Below, piece after piece: positions 1 through 7,006 of a stretch of DNA of 64,000 nt (its first letter is position 1; every line of letters begins with the position of its first letter). The position numbers were made by a program, and so were the translations under genes. Origin of the DNA: Nostoc sp. NMS9 (GTDB taxonomy: Bacteria; Cyanobacteriota; Cyanobacteriia; Cyanobacteriales; Nostocaceae); NCBI RefSeq assembly GCF_017114995.1, contig NZ_JABXKL010000039.1:1-64000 (forward strand), given 5' to 3'. The notes under the pieces are model-generated. The model was not told the DNA's origin, searched no databases, and saw only the letters and a list, made by a program, of their open reading frames with translations.

Positions 1-711
1 GAGGAACTGCAAGACATCGCCGATTGCTATTAAGGTATTAGCTTCACCCAAGCGAGCGCCTATCTCGCGGTAGAATGCCAATGCTGTTTCGTAGCGCTCT
101 AAGGCTTCTGTTGCTCTATAAACTCGAAATTGTGCTTTACCTGCCCAATAATAAACTTCTGCTTTAGCTGGAGTTGCCACTTGCGCTGCTGCAATCTGTT
201 CTAATAATGCTGTAATCAGCGATTCTAGTTCGGCAACACGAAAATTATTGTCCCAATTTTGTGCTAAATCCCAAAGCTCACTGCCTTTCCACTCCCGGTC
301 AACTACAATCAAGTGATACAGCCATTCAATTTGAGTTTCTGGCTGTTCATTGGTGCTGCCAAAATACTCGGCTGCTCGTTGCGACAACGTGATAAACTCA
401 TCCCGACGTTCAAGACGCAGATGTTCTAACATCAGATTTCGCGTCAAGTCATGAACATTATGCCCTCTATCAGGAAACTCTTCCACAAAAGGTAAAGCTT
501 GCAATTCTGTATAAAGCTGAGATGATGTGGAAAGCAATTCTGGGCGCAGTGCTGCCAAAATCTCTGCATTAAACCAGTGTGGCACTACCACCGCCCATAC
601 AGCCGCAGCTAACTCAGGCGAAAGCGTTAAGAGAAAACTTTCCGTGACAATCCAAGAGCGTTCTTCGTCTGTTTGTGCCTTTGCCAGCTTCTCTAAAAAT
701 AAATTATTCAC
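1..711 (-). CDS. TPR-repeat protein, C-terminus beyond window edge
   Basis: I translated this by hand: a GTG start at 711 opens a frame without stops to base 1 (237 codons), so the gene continues outside the window. The GTG overlaps the TGA of the upstream NTPase gene in a 4-base GTGA junction, a strong sign of translational coupling. The N-terminal part is helical. The last visible segment, roughly residues 195-237, reads like tetratricopeptide repeats (YYWAGKAQFRVYRATEALER, then ALAFYREIGARLGEANTL). With the NTPase and the membrane protein upstream it probably forms the sensor or scaffold part of a split STAND-like system. The helix-rich N-terminus could be the winged-helix/arm region that follows NTPase domains in one-piece STAND proteins (inference). 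Confidence 0.75.
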   Translation of the reverse strand, partial: MNNLFLEKLAKAQTDEERSWIVTESFLLTLSPELAAAVWAVVVPHWFNAEILAALRPELLSTSSQLYTELQALPFVEEFPDRGHNVHDLTRNLMLEHLRLERRDEFITLSQRAAEYFGSTNEQPETQIEWLYHLIVVDREWKGSELWDLAQNWDNNFRVAELESLITALLEQIAAAQVATPAKAEVYYWAGKAQFRVYRATEALERYETALAFYREIGARLGEANTLIAIGDVLQFL

Positions 712-1478
712 AGCCGTTTCCTCGCCGTCGCGTGTAGCGTTTTTAAGGCTGTCATAGTTTTCGCAGGTTGACCTTCACACAGTATCATTGCAGACTCGAC
801 TTGAAATTCATTCAGGGATAGTCCTTCATTTTGGGCATAGTCACACCAGGCTTTCAATTCCGAAATCGCTCCCAAAGGACAAAAGTCATGTAAACCCATC
901 CACTCAACTGTTGGTTCAGGAATCTCCTGTCCGGCAATTACCACAATCAACTTTTTTATCTTGACAACTTGTCTTAAAAATTTGCCACTTAACCAGTTTG
1001 CCAGTTCAGTGGGAGCTTTTTGGTAAGAATCAAACAAAAATACTAGCTTTTCAGGAATTTGCTCTAAGTCCTGAAAAAATGCCTCCTGTACTTTAGCAAA
1101 GCGAAGATCGAGTGCCAACTTATCTTCACTAGACAAAACCACACTTAACTGGTTATCTTTGCCAATCATTGTTGTGTCAGAGACTTCTATCCCTGAACTG
1201 AGATATTGCTCCATAGCAGCATTTAACTTAGGAAAACGTTTCTTTCCTAAATAGTCAGGTACACAGTCAAAAATGTAGGCAATCCCTCGCTCTGCCGATT
1301 TGATATCTATATCTACACACAATACATTCTCTTCAGGTAATGTGTGCTTAAACCTTGCTAGCAACCAAGTTTTGCCAAAACCAGATTCAGCTTTAATTAA
1401 AAGTATACGTTTGGCAACGGTTCCCTCCACCATCCGATTAAAAAGTAGAAGTTCCTGTGTGCGATTGGCAATAATCAT
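708..1478 (-). CDS. P-loop ATPase, STAND/AAA-like
   Basis: 256 aa. The Walker A motif AESGFGKT lies near residues 30-37, followed by WLLARF. A Walker B-like hydrophobic strand (KLVFLFDSYQ) lies near residue 145. The size and spacing fit an NTPase core without its sensor repeats, which seem to be carried by the next gene. The ATG overlaps the TGA of the upstream membrane-protein gene (ATGA, 1475-1478), and the stop overlaps the GTG of the TPR gene, so the three genes should be co-translated. Family membership (NTPase) is seen in the sequence. A role in signalling or conflict is inferred from the arrangement. Substrate and partner are unknown. Confidence 0.75.
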   Translation of the reverse strand: MIIANRTQELLLFNRMVEGTVAKRILLIKAESGFGKTWLLARFKHTLPEENVLCVDIDIKSAERGIAYIFDCVPDYLGKKRFPKLNAAMEQYLSSGIEVSDTTMIGKDNQLSVVLSSEDKLALDLRFAKVQEAFFQDLEQIPEKLVFLFDSYQKAPTELANWLSGKFLRQVVKIKKLIVVIAGQEIPEPTVEWMGLHDFCPLGAISELKAWCDYAQNEGLSLNEFQVESAMILCEGQPAKTMTALKTLHATARKRL

Positions 1479-1975
1479 GGATTCGGAAGATTATTTTGTT
1501 GGGGAGAAGATGGAGGATTGGCTTCATCTGTCACAGAAAACTCTTGGTTTTCACCGTCTATCTGAGTATCTTCTACCCAAACGTCTCCTTTAATAATTTT
1601 TGCTTTATGTCCTTTCCCTGTCATCCGCGTCCCTCTGACAACAGTTCCCCGATTTGCATCTGGCTGAGGGGGAGTTGGTTGTGAAGACTGTCTACCCCAA
1701 ACGTTACCAAAGATGAGTTGAAGAATATTCACTAAAAAGGCTCCCACAAAGGCAGCACCAATCATTTGAACCAATCCTCTGACATTTGATGTTTTTGCAA
1801 CTTCTCCAGACAACCATGCCCAAATTCCTGACAAGAGAGCAAGTTCAATTACTACAGCAGTAACCAAGAACCAGCTACCCCGAAAGGTTCTTAGTGGGGG
1901 TAATTGATTAATCAGATACCCAGAAGCAGCACCGATAAATGCAGCTACTAAAATCTGTAAAAGCTCGTTTGGCAT
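1475..1975 (-). CDS. Membrane protein, first gene of the NTPase-TPR cassette
   Basis: 166 aa, family not recognised. Hydrophobic stretches suggest three membrane segments at about residues 5-24, 35-57 and 70-90. A Pro/Gln-rich linker follows, then a hydrophilic tail with alternating charged and hydrophobic residues (GTRMTGKGHKAKIIKGDVWV, then EDTQIDGENQEF) that looks like a small beta structure. Translation is coupled to the ATPase gene through ATGA. It probably anchors or executes the output of the three-gene system at the membrane. No Shine-Dalgarno sequence is evident before the ATG. The gene is well supported, the function is not. Confidence 0.7.
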   Translation of the reverse strand: MPNELLQILVAAFIGAASGYLINQLPPLRTFRGSWFLVTAVVIELALLSGIWAWLSGEVAKTSNVRGLVQMIGAAFVGAFLVNILQLIFGNVWGRQSSQPTPPQPDANRGTVVRGTRMTGKGHKAKIIKGDVWVEDTQIDGENQEFSVTDEANPPSSPQQNNLPNP

Positions 1976-2124
1976 AGCAAAATAAACTAATTCGGTTGCG
2001 ATTCCGCTTAATTACGCTGAATTTACTATACACCCTGGATACTTAACGTCATACTGAATATCTAGATTACGCGATGTGTGACTTATTCTTGGAACCCCGC
2101 TTCTATTCTTCTCCCCGAAAGGTC

Positions 2125-2284
2125 GCTACGGTCGGTGTATACACAAGTCAAATTACCCCCCTTAATCCCCCCTTATAAAGGGGGGAAATAAGAAATCTTG
2201 TTCCCTCCCCTTTCCAAGGGGAGGGTTAGGGTGGGGTAAAAACCAGATTTGTAAACTACTTCAGACTTGTGTGTACACCGTAGC
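2125..2284. mobile_element. MITE-like inverted-repeat element
   Basis: The ends are inverted copies of GCTACGGTGTACACACAAGT (left copy at 2125-2148 with small changes, right copy at 2265-2284). The inside contains C-rich and G-rich palindromic tracts. It has no coding capacity. The core is shared, in inverted orientation, with the element at 6483-6602. A solo end plus similar flanking sequence recurs at 20087-20140. This fits a small non-autonomous element mobilised by an unknown transposase (inference). Confidence 0.55.
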
Positions 2285-2698
2285 TCTATGAGGGAAGGTT
2301 TGGGGTTAGGTTTGAGATAAAGTCGCACACGGCGTTAGATTGGTATCGCTGGCAGTGAGAAAGCGCCTGTTTGTTAGCAACGTCTACGATGGGCTAGGCT
2401 GACGCAATCTTAGCGCTTTCTGTGCTGAGTGCGCTCGCTCTACTGCGACTGTTAAATATCCCTAATTTAATGCTGGCATATCTCAACGAACTTAACTGCG
2501 ATCGCCCAGAAACTGAACCAGATAATCCAACTTCCAAAGAGATGCCAAAGCTATAGCTTGTTAATGCCTAAAACAGCAAAAATCATTGACAGGCTAAGTA
2601 TATACGCAATAAAATTATTATAGTTGAACCTAACGATAGAGTTAATCAAAATATTTTTCCCAGAGAATAATAGACAAGCAATATTAAAAATAATTTGG
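2285..2698. other. Intergenic region with a short open frame
   Basis: It contains one copy of the dispersed gcgtagccc/tctacgatggg type repeat near 2380-2405. A short frame starts at ATG 2471 and ends at TAG 2557 (28 aa; it stays open further upstream without an ATG). It could be the tail of a decayed gene but I do not recognise it. No promoter or terminator is clear. Confidence 0.35.
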
Positions 2699-3061
2699 AT
2701 GAAACAAATGAACGCCAAAATTATTGCTTTCTTAGGGATTACGGTAGCCTTTGCAAGCTTAGGAAGCCAAGTCTCTGCCCAATCACCAGCATCAAACTCA
2801 AATCCCGGACAATACAGATTAACTGGTGATTCTCTACTTGGAATTGATCAGAAAACAGCCCAAGATGACTTTAGAAGTTTTTTTGAGCAAACTAATCCAG
2901 CAAGTCTTTCCAACAATAATAGAAGAGAAAATAAAACTCCAGCCAAAATCCGCTTTAACGAATCATTATCACAGCCAGACACTTCAGTTTTCTTAACACC
3001 GGCTCAGTCAGGCAGTGACAATGATGGATTGCAAGTACAGTTAGATATAGGGAGAAAATAA
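2699..3061 (+). CDS. Small exported protein of unknown function
   Basis: 120 aa from the ATG at 2699; a second in-frame ATG at 2708 is equally possible. The start begins a clear signal peptide (MNAKIIAFLGITVAFASLGS, cleavage expected after VSAQ near residue 21-23). An upstream extension to a TTG at 2624 would bury this signal and is not preferred. The mature part is polar and rich in Asn, Ser and Gln, with no recognised domain. It probably acts in the periplasm or outside the cell. The neighbours are unrelated. Confidence 0.7.
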   Translation: MKQMNAKIIAFLGITVAFASLGSQVSAQSPASNSNPGQYRLTGDSLLGIDQKTAQDDFRSFFEQTNPASLSNNNRRENKTPAKIRFNESLSQPDTSVFLTPAQSGSDNDGLQVQLDIGRK

Positions 3062-3157
3062 TCAGGTATAAAGGCTGACGCTGTAGTTTTAATTAATTTT
3101 GCGTTTCCCAAAATCCTTGCTAAGAGTCTGTTAAGTTTAAATTAGTAAGGTCAACAA

Positions 3158-3215
3158 GTTTGTAGTAAGAACTTTAGTCTTTAATTTTCTAAGCACTAAA
3201 GTCCTTACTACAAAC
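3158..3215. repeat. Imperfect palindrome (dispersed repeat)
   Basis: Arms at 3158-3179 and 3193-3215 pair (left arm GTTTGTAGTAAGAACTTTAG, with one or two mismatches in the right arm). The core TAGTAAGGACTTTAGTCC recurs at 4955-4972, so this is a dispersed repeat of the genome rather than a dedicated terminator. Confidence 0.6.
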
Positions 3216-3243
3216 TTTTCATTACTAGGTTAGACATTCTACT

Positions 3244-3267
3244 AGGCACAATTCTGAAATTGTGCCT
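3244..3267. repeat. Short perfect hairpin
   Basis: AGGCACAATT and AATTGTGCCT form a 10-bp stem with a 4-base loop. There is no T-run after it, so it is not a standard terminator. It is probably another dispersed palindrome. Confidence 0.45.
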
Positions 3268-3473
3268 ACATCATTTTCACTGTTACTATTTTTACTTAAA
3301 TCAAAACAGCTTTATTAGAAAATATTGTTCAGACAACGGCAGTTTTAGCCGATCGTACTGCCTCCTCTAGCAGAATAAAGTTTTCCACCTGACTCAATCC
3401 GCCTTCCTGAGTCGATAATTATGCAATCGTTTTGCAGTAAAATTGATCGTCAAGATAAGAGGAGGGCTTTGAG

Positions 3474-4826
3474 ATGACTCGTGTCATCATTGTGCGCCAC
3501 GGTCAAAGCGGTTATAATACCGAGCGGCGTATCCAAGGACGCACTGATGCGTCAACATTAACCGAAAAAGGTCGTAACGATGCCAAGAAAGCAGGCAAAG
3601 CCCTCAGCAATATCTTATTTAATACGATTTACAGTAGTCCCTTACAACGAGCGAAACACACAGCAGATATTATCCATAGTGAGTTAGCTACTCAGGCGAA
3701 ACAATCTGCTGTAATCCAAGTTTCTGATTTGCTGCTAGAAATCGACCTGCCTTTATGGCAAGGGCTGCTGACTGCTGAAGTCAAGCAAAAATTTGCCGAA
3801 GATTACCGCATTTGGCATCAACATCCCGATGAACTGGGGATGCTGCTTAATGATGCACAAGGAACAAGAGAACATTTTCCCGTTCTTGCTTTATACGAAC
3901 AAGCACGGCAGTTTTGGCAAGAAATTTTGTCTCAACATCAAGGCGAAACTATTCTCATTGTGGGACATAACGGAATTAATCGCGCCTTGATTAGCACAGC
4001 GTTAGGAATCTCTCCCAGTCGTTACCACTCAATACAGCAATCTAACTGTGGCATCACCGTATTAAATTTTGCTGGAGGATTGGGCGAACCAGTCCAGCTA
4101 GAATCCTTAAATCAGACGCAACACACCGGAGAAACTCTACCTTCATTGCGACCGGATCATCAAGGAGTACGATTGTTACTAGTGCGTCACGGTGAAACCG
4201 ACTGGAATCGCCAAACCAGGTTTCAAGGGCAAATTGATGTCCCCCTCAACGACAACGGTAGACAACAGTCACAAAAAGCAAGTGAATTTCTCCAAGAAGT
4301 AGCAATTGATTTTGCTGTAAGTAGCACAATGCTACGCCCTAAAGAAACAGCAGAGATTATCTTAAAACAACATCCGAATGTAAAGTTAGAATTGCAAGAT
4401 GGTTTAAGAGAAATCAGTCATGGTCTCTGGGAAGGAAAATTAGAAACAGAGATAGAACAAGAGTTTCCGGGAGAGTTGCAGCGATGGCGGCTGATACCAA
4501 CGCAAGTGCAAATGCCTGAAGGGGAGAATTTGCAACAGGTATGGGAGCGCAGCGTTGCAGCTTGGCAATCAATTCTGCAAACAGCATCAAATAATCAATT
4601 CAAAACTGTATTAGTAGTAGCTCATGACGCTACTAACAAAACCTTGCTTTGTCACATTCTAGGTTTATCGCTGGAAAACTTCTGGAGTTTTCGCCAGGGT
4701 AATGGTGCAGTCAGTGTTATCGACTACCCTGCTGGAATCGATGGTTTACCAGTACTGCAAGCGATGAACATTACCTATCACTTTGGTGGAGGCGTACTAG
4801 ATAAAACAGCAGCGGGAGCATTGTGA
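3474..4826 (+). CDS. Double-domain histidine phosphatase (phosphoglycerate mutase-like)
   Basis: 450 aa with two tandem histidine-phosphatase domains. Domain 1 starts with VRHGQSGYN (nucleophile His9) and has its second catalytic His in VGHNGINR. Domain 2 starts with VRHGETDWN (His239) and has VAHDATNK. Each half thus keeps an RHG motif and a late catalytic His, so both may be active. The family covers phosphoglycerate mutases, sugar-phosphate phosphatases and others, and the substrate cannot be told from sequence. Cyanobacteria commonly carry such double-length forms. A strong Shine-Dalgarno (GAGGAGG, about 3460) precedes the ATG. It is a single gene with no operon partner. Confidence 0.9.
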   Translation: MTRVIIVRHGQSGYNTERRIQGRTDASTLTEKGRNDAKKAGKALSNILFNTIYSSPLQRAKHTADIIHSELATQAKQSAVIQVSDLLLEIDLPLWQGLLTAEVKQKFAEDYRIWHQHPDELGMLLNDAQGTREHFPVLALYEQARQFWQEILSQHQGETILIVGHNGINRALISTALGISPSRYHSIQQSNCGITVLNFAGGLGEPVQLESLNQTQHTGETLPSLRPDHQGVRLLLVRHGETDWNRQTRFQGQIDVPLNDNGRQQSQKASEFLQEVAIDFAVSSTMLRPKETAEIILKQHPNVKLELQDGLREISHGLWEGKLETEIEQEFPGELQRWRLIPTQVQMPEGENLQQVWERSVAAWQSILQTASNNQFKTVLVVAHDATNKTLLCHILGLSLENFWSFRQGNGAVSVIDYPAGIDGLPVLQAMNITYHFGGGVLDKTAAGAL

Positions 4827-4832
4827 GTGCTG

Positions 4833-5075
4833 AGTTAGGAGTGAGGAGTTAGGAGTTAGGAGTGAGGAGTTAGGAGTGAGGAATAAAGTTAGAAGCAATG
4901 ACTGAAGAACAAATAACTCATAAGTAGCTAGACGTAAATAAATTAAAGTTTTTAGTAAGGACTTTAGTCCTAATAATCCTTGCTTTGAGCAATGAATCGC
5001 TCACTACGAACTAGGATTTTACTTGATGTTTAATTATGCCTACCTACTTAACTCCTAACTCATAACTAAAAACTT
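4833..5075. repeat. Short tandem repeats and palindrome between genes
   Basis: 4833-4886 consists of variants of GAGGAGTTAGGAGT. 4955-4972 carries the TAGTAAGGACTTTAGTCC palindrome. 5048-5070 holds the inverse repeat ACTCCTAACTCATAAC. These are typical short tandemly repeated sequences of filamentous cyanobacteria. No gene is seen here. Confidence 0.7.
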
Positions 5076-5077
5076 TT

Positions 5078-6406
5078 ATGACTCAACTGCTGCAAAAAGT
5101 ACGAGTGATTGATCCAGTTTCTGAAATCGACGAACTCTTTGATGTGCTGATTGCTGATGGTTATATCCGAGAAGTGGCTTCGCACATTTCTGATATCAGT
5201 TCCGATACTCAAATCAGAGATTGTCAGGGATTAGTTCTCGGGCCTGGATTAGTGGATTTGTACAGCCACTCTGGTGAACCTGGCTTTGAAGAACGAGAAA
5301 CCCTCTTGTCTTTCTTACAAGCTGCTGCTGCTGGCGGCTTTACTAGAGTTAGCATTTTACCCGATACATCGCCAGTTATTGATAACCCTGCGCTTGTGGC
5401 ACAGTTGCAGCAGAAGAGGGCAGAGGGGCAGAGAGGCAGAGGAGCAGAGGGGCAGAAGAGCAGAGGGGCAGAGAAGAGTTTGTCCCCCCTGCTCCCCTGC
5501 TCCCCTGCTCCCCTGCTTCACATCTGGGGTGCTATCACCGTAGATGTTGCTGGGAAGCAGATGACGGAATTGGCAGATTTAGCGTCTGCTGGAATTGTTG
5601 GTTTTACTGATGGTAAACCTTTAGAAAATTTGGCGCTGGTGCGGGGAGTGTTAGAGTATCTCCAGCCTTTGGGCAAACCAGTAGCATTTTGGCCTAGCGA
5701 TCGCCATTTAACAGCGAATGGTGTAATCAGAGAAGGGACAAATGCTCTCCGTTTTGGTTTACCCCCAATACCCACCAGCGCTGAAACTACTGCGATCGCA
5801 GCCATGCTTGAATTGGTTGCAACCATCGGCACACCAGTGCATATCATGCGTGTCTCCACAGCTCGCAGTGTGGAATTAATCGCCTCAGCTAAAGCAGCTG
5901 GTTTACCCATCACCGCTAGCACCACCTGGATGCACCTTTTACTTGATACCAAAGCAGTTAAGAGTTATCACACCAGCTTGCATTTAGACCCGCCTTTAGG
6001 TAATCCCAGTGATGTGGCGGCGTTGCGTGCAGGGGTACGTGCGGGTGTAATTGATGCGATCGCTATCGATCACACACCCTACAGCTACGAAGAAAAAGTC
6101 CAAGCCTTTGCCGAAGCACCCGCTGGGGCAATTGGTTTAGAGTTAGCATTACCTTTGCTGTGGCAATATCTCGTTGAAACTGAGGAATTTACAGCTTTAG
6201 AATTATGGCGGGCATTGAGTACCAATCCAGCAGAGTGTTTGGGGCAAAAAGTAAGTGCGATCGTACCTCATCAACCAGCGGAACTTACTTTATTTGATCC
6301 CCAGCAAACTTGGAAAGTCGAACGTAAAAGTCTTTATACACTTTCACAAAATACACCTTGGTTAGGACAACAATTGAAGGGTCATGTTGTGCAAACCTGG
6401 TGTTGA
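5078..6406 (+). CDS. pyrC: Dihydroorotase-family protein (PyrC-like)
   Basis: 442 aa, amidohydrolase fold of the type I dihydroorotase group (pyrimidine synthesis: ring closure of carbamoyl-aspartate). Family signs are GLVLGPGLVD, AAAAGGFTRVSILPDTSPV and AIDHTPYSYEE. The metal motif DxHxH of active enzymes appears here as DLYSHSGEPG: the first His is Tyr62 and the usual substrate Arg is Gly66, while His64 remains. This may mean a non-catalytic or altered enzyme. Residues about 113-147 (Arg/Gly/Gln then Pro/Ser-rich) are encoded by a dispersed repeat inserted in frame (5413-5518). The ATG has no strong Shine-Dalgarno. The family call is firm, the activity is not. Confidence 0.85.
   Translation: MTQLLQKVRVIDPVSEIDELFDVLIADGYIREVASHISDISSDTQIRDCQGLVLGPGLVDLYSHSGEPGFEERETLLSFLQAAAAGGFTRVSILPDTSPVIDNPALVAQLQQKRAEGQRGRGAEGQKSRGAEKSLSPLLPCSPAPLLHIWGAITVDVAGKQMTELADLASAGIVGFTDGKPLENLALVRGVLEYLQPLGKPVAFWPSDRHLTANGVIREGTNALRFGLPPIPTSAETTAIAAMLELVATIGTPVHIMRVSTARSVELIASAKAAGLPITASTTWMHLLLDTKAVKSYHTSLHLDPPLGNPSDVAALRAGVRAGVIDAIAIDHTPYSYEEKVQAFAEAPAGAIGLELALPLLWQYLVETEEFTALELWRALSTNPAECLGQKVSAIVPHQPAELTLFDPQQTWKVERKSLYTLSQNTPWLGQQLKGHVVQTWC
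5413..5518. repeat. Dispersed low-complexity repeat inside pyrC-like gene
   Basis: Runs of GCAGAGGGGCAGAG variants are followed by CCCCTGCTCCCCTGCTCC variants. The latter are the inverse of the repeat that ends the gene at 41199-41696. In this genome such repeats normally sit between genes; here the length keeps the frame and adds about 35 residues. Confidence 0.75.
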
Positions 6407-6482
6407 AAAAGCGTACTTAAAACTACGGAATATAACTAATCCCCTAAAAGATTCAATAGATTTCCTTACAGCAGATTGCAAG

Positions 6483-6602
6483 TTAATGAAGTACAAAAAT
6501 ACCCCTCCCTAACCCTCCCTTTGGAAAGGGGAGGGAACTAGATTGGAAATTTCCCCCCAATACATCGGGGGGATTAAGGGGGGTAAAGATGTACTTCGTT
6601 TA
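6483..6602. mobile_element. MITE-like inverted-repeat element
   Basis: The ends TTAATGAAGTAC and GTACTTCGTTTA are near-perfect inverted repeats. Inside are C-rich and G-rich blocks (CCTCCCTTTGGAAAGGGGAG and GGGGGGATTAAGGGGGG) that match, in inverse orientation, the core of the element at 2125-2284. It is non-coding. Confidence 0.5.
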
Positions 6603-6780
6603 GATGCAAAATGCTGTATATCAAGTCCTGGTAATTAGTTATAATTCCTGCATCTATGCAAAAACCTGAAAACTCTTTCTCCCTCTGCTCCCTGCTCACT
6701 GCCCCCTTGCAGTCTTAATTATAAGTGCTTTAACTGGACATGATATTACTCCCTGAATTACTATTTTGTAAATTTCTATA

Positions 6781-6870
6781 GCCCTCACCCTAAATCCCTC
6801 TCCCAAGCTTGGGAGAGGGACTTTGAAATTGTCTCCTCTTCTCCCAATTTTGGGAGAAGGGGTTGGGGGA
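6781..6870. repeat. Palindromic C/G-rich dispersed repeat
   Basis: It contains a perfect 24-bp palindrome at 6796-6819 (CCCTCTCCCAAG and its complement) and a second hairpin around CTCCCAATTTTGGGAG. The same type occurs at 43112-43134. Open frames across it are by-products of the repeat. The rest of 6407-7006 holds no gene. Confidence 0.6.
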
Positions 6871-7006
6871 TGTAGCAAGATCCCGCAGGGTGGGCTAGTT
6901 TTGCATTCGTGCAAGAGGTCTAATTACTATTGAAGATAATTATCCAAATGGTAGTATCTTCACTGTATTACTCAAAAATGAATAATTAACTCTGAAGTTA
7001 CTGCAT

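Noticed and set aside
527..757. 76-aa plus-strand frame at the left edge
   Set aside because: Antisense to the TPR and NTPase genes, which have coupled starts and clear motifs.
6696..6914. 72-aa minus-strand frame
   Set aside because: It runs through a palindromic dispersed repeat and has no family features.
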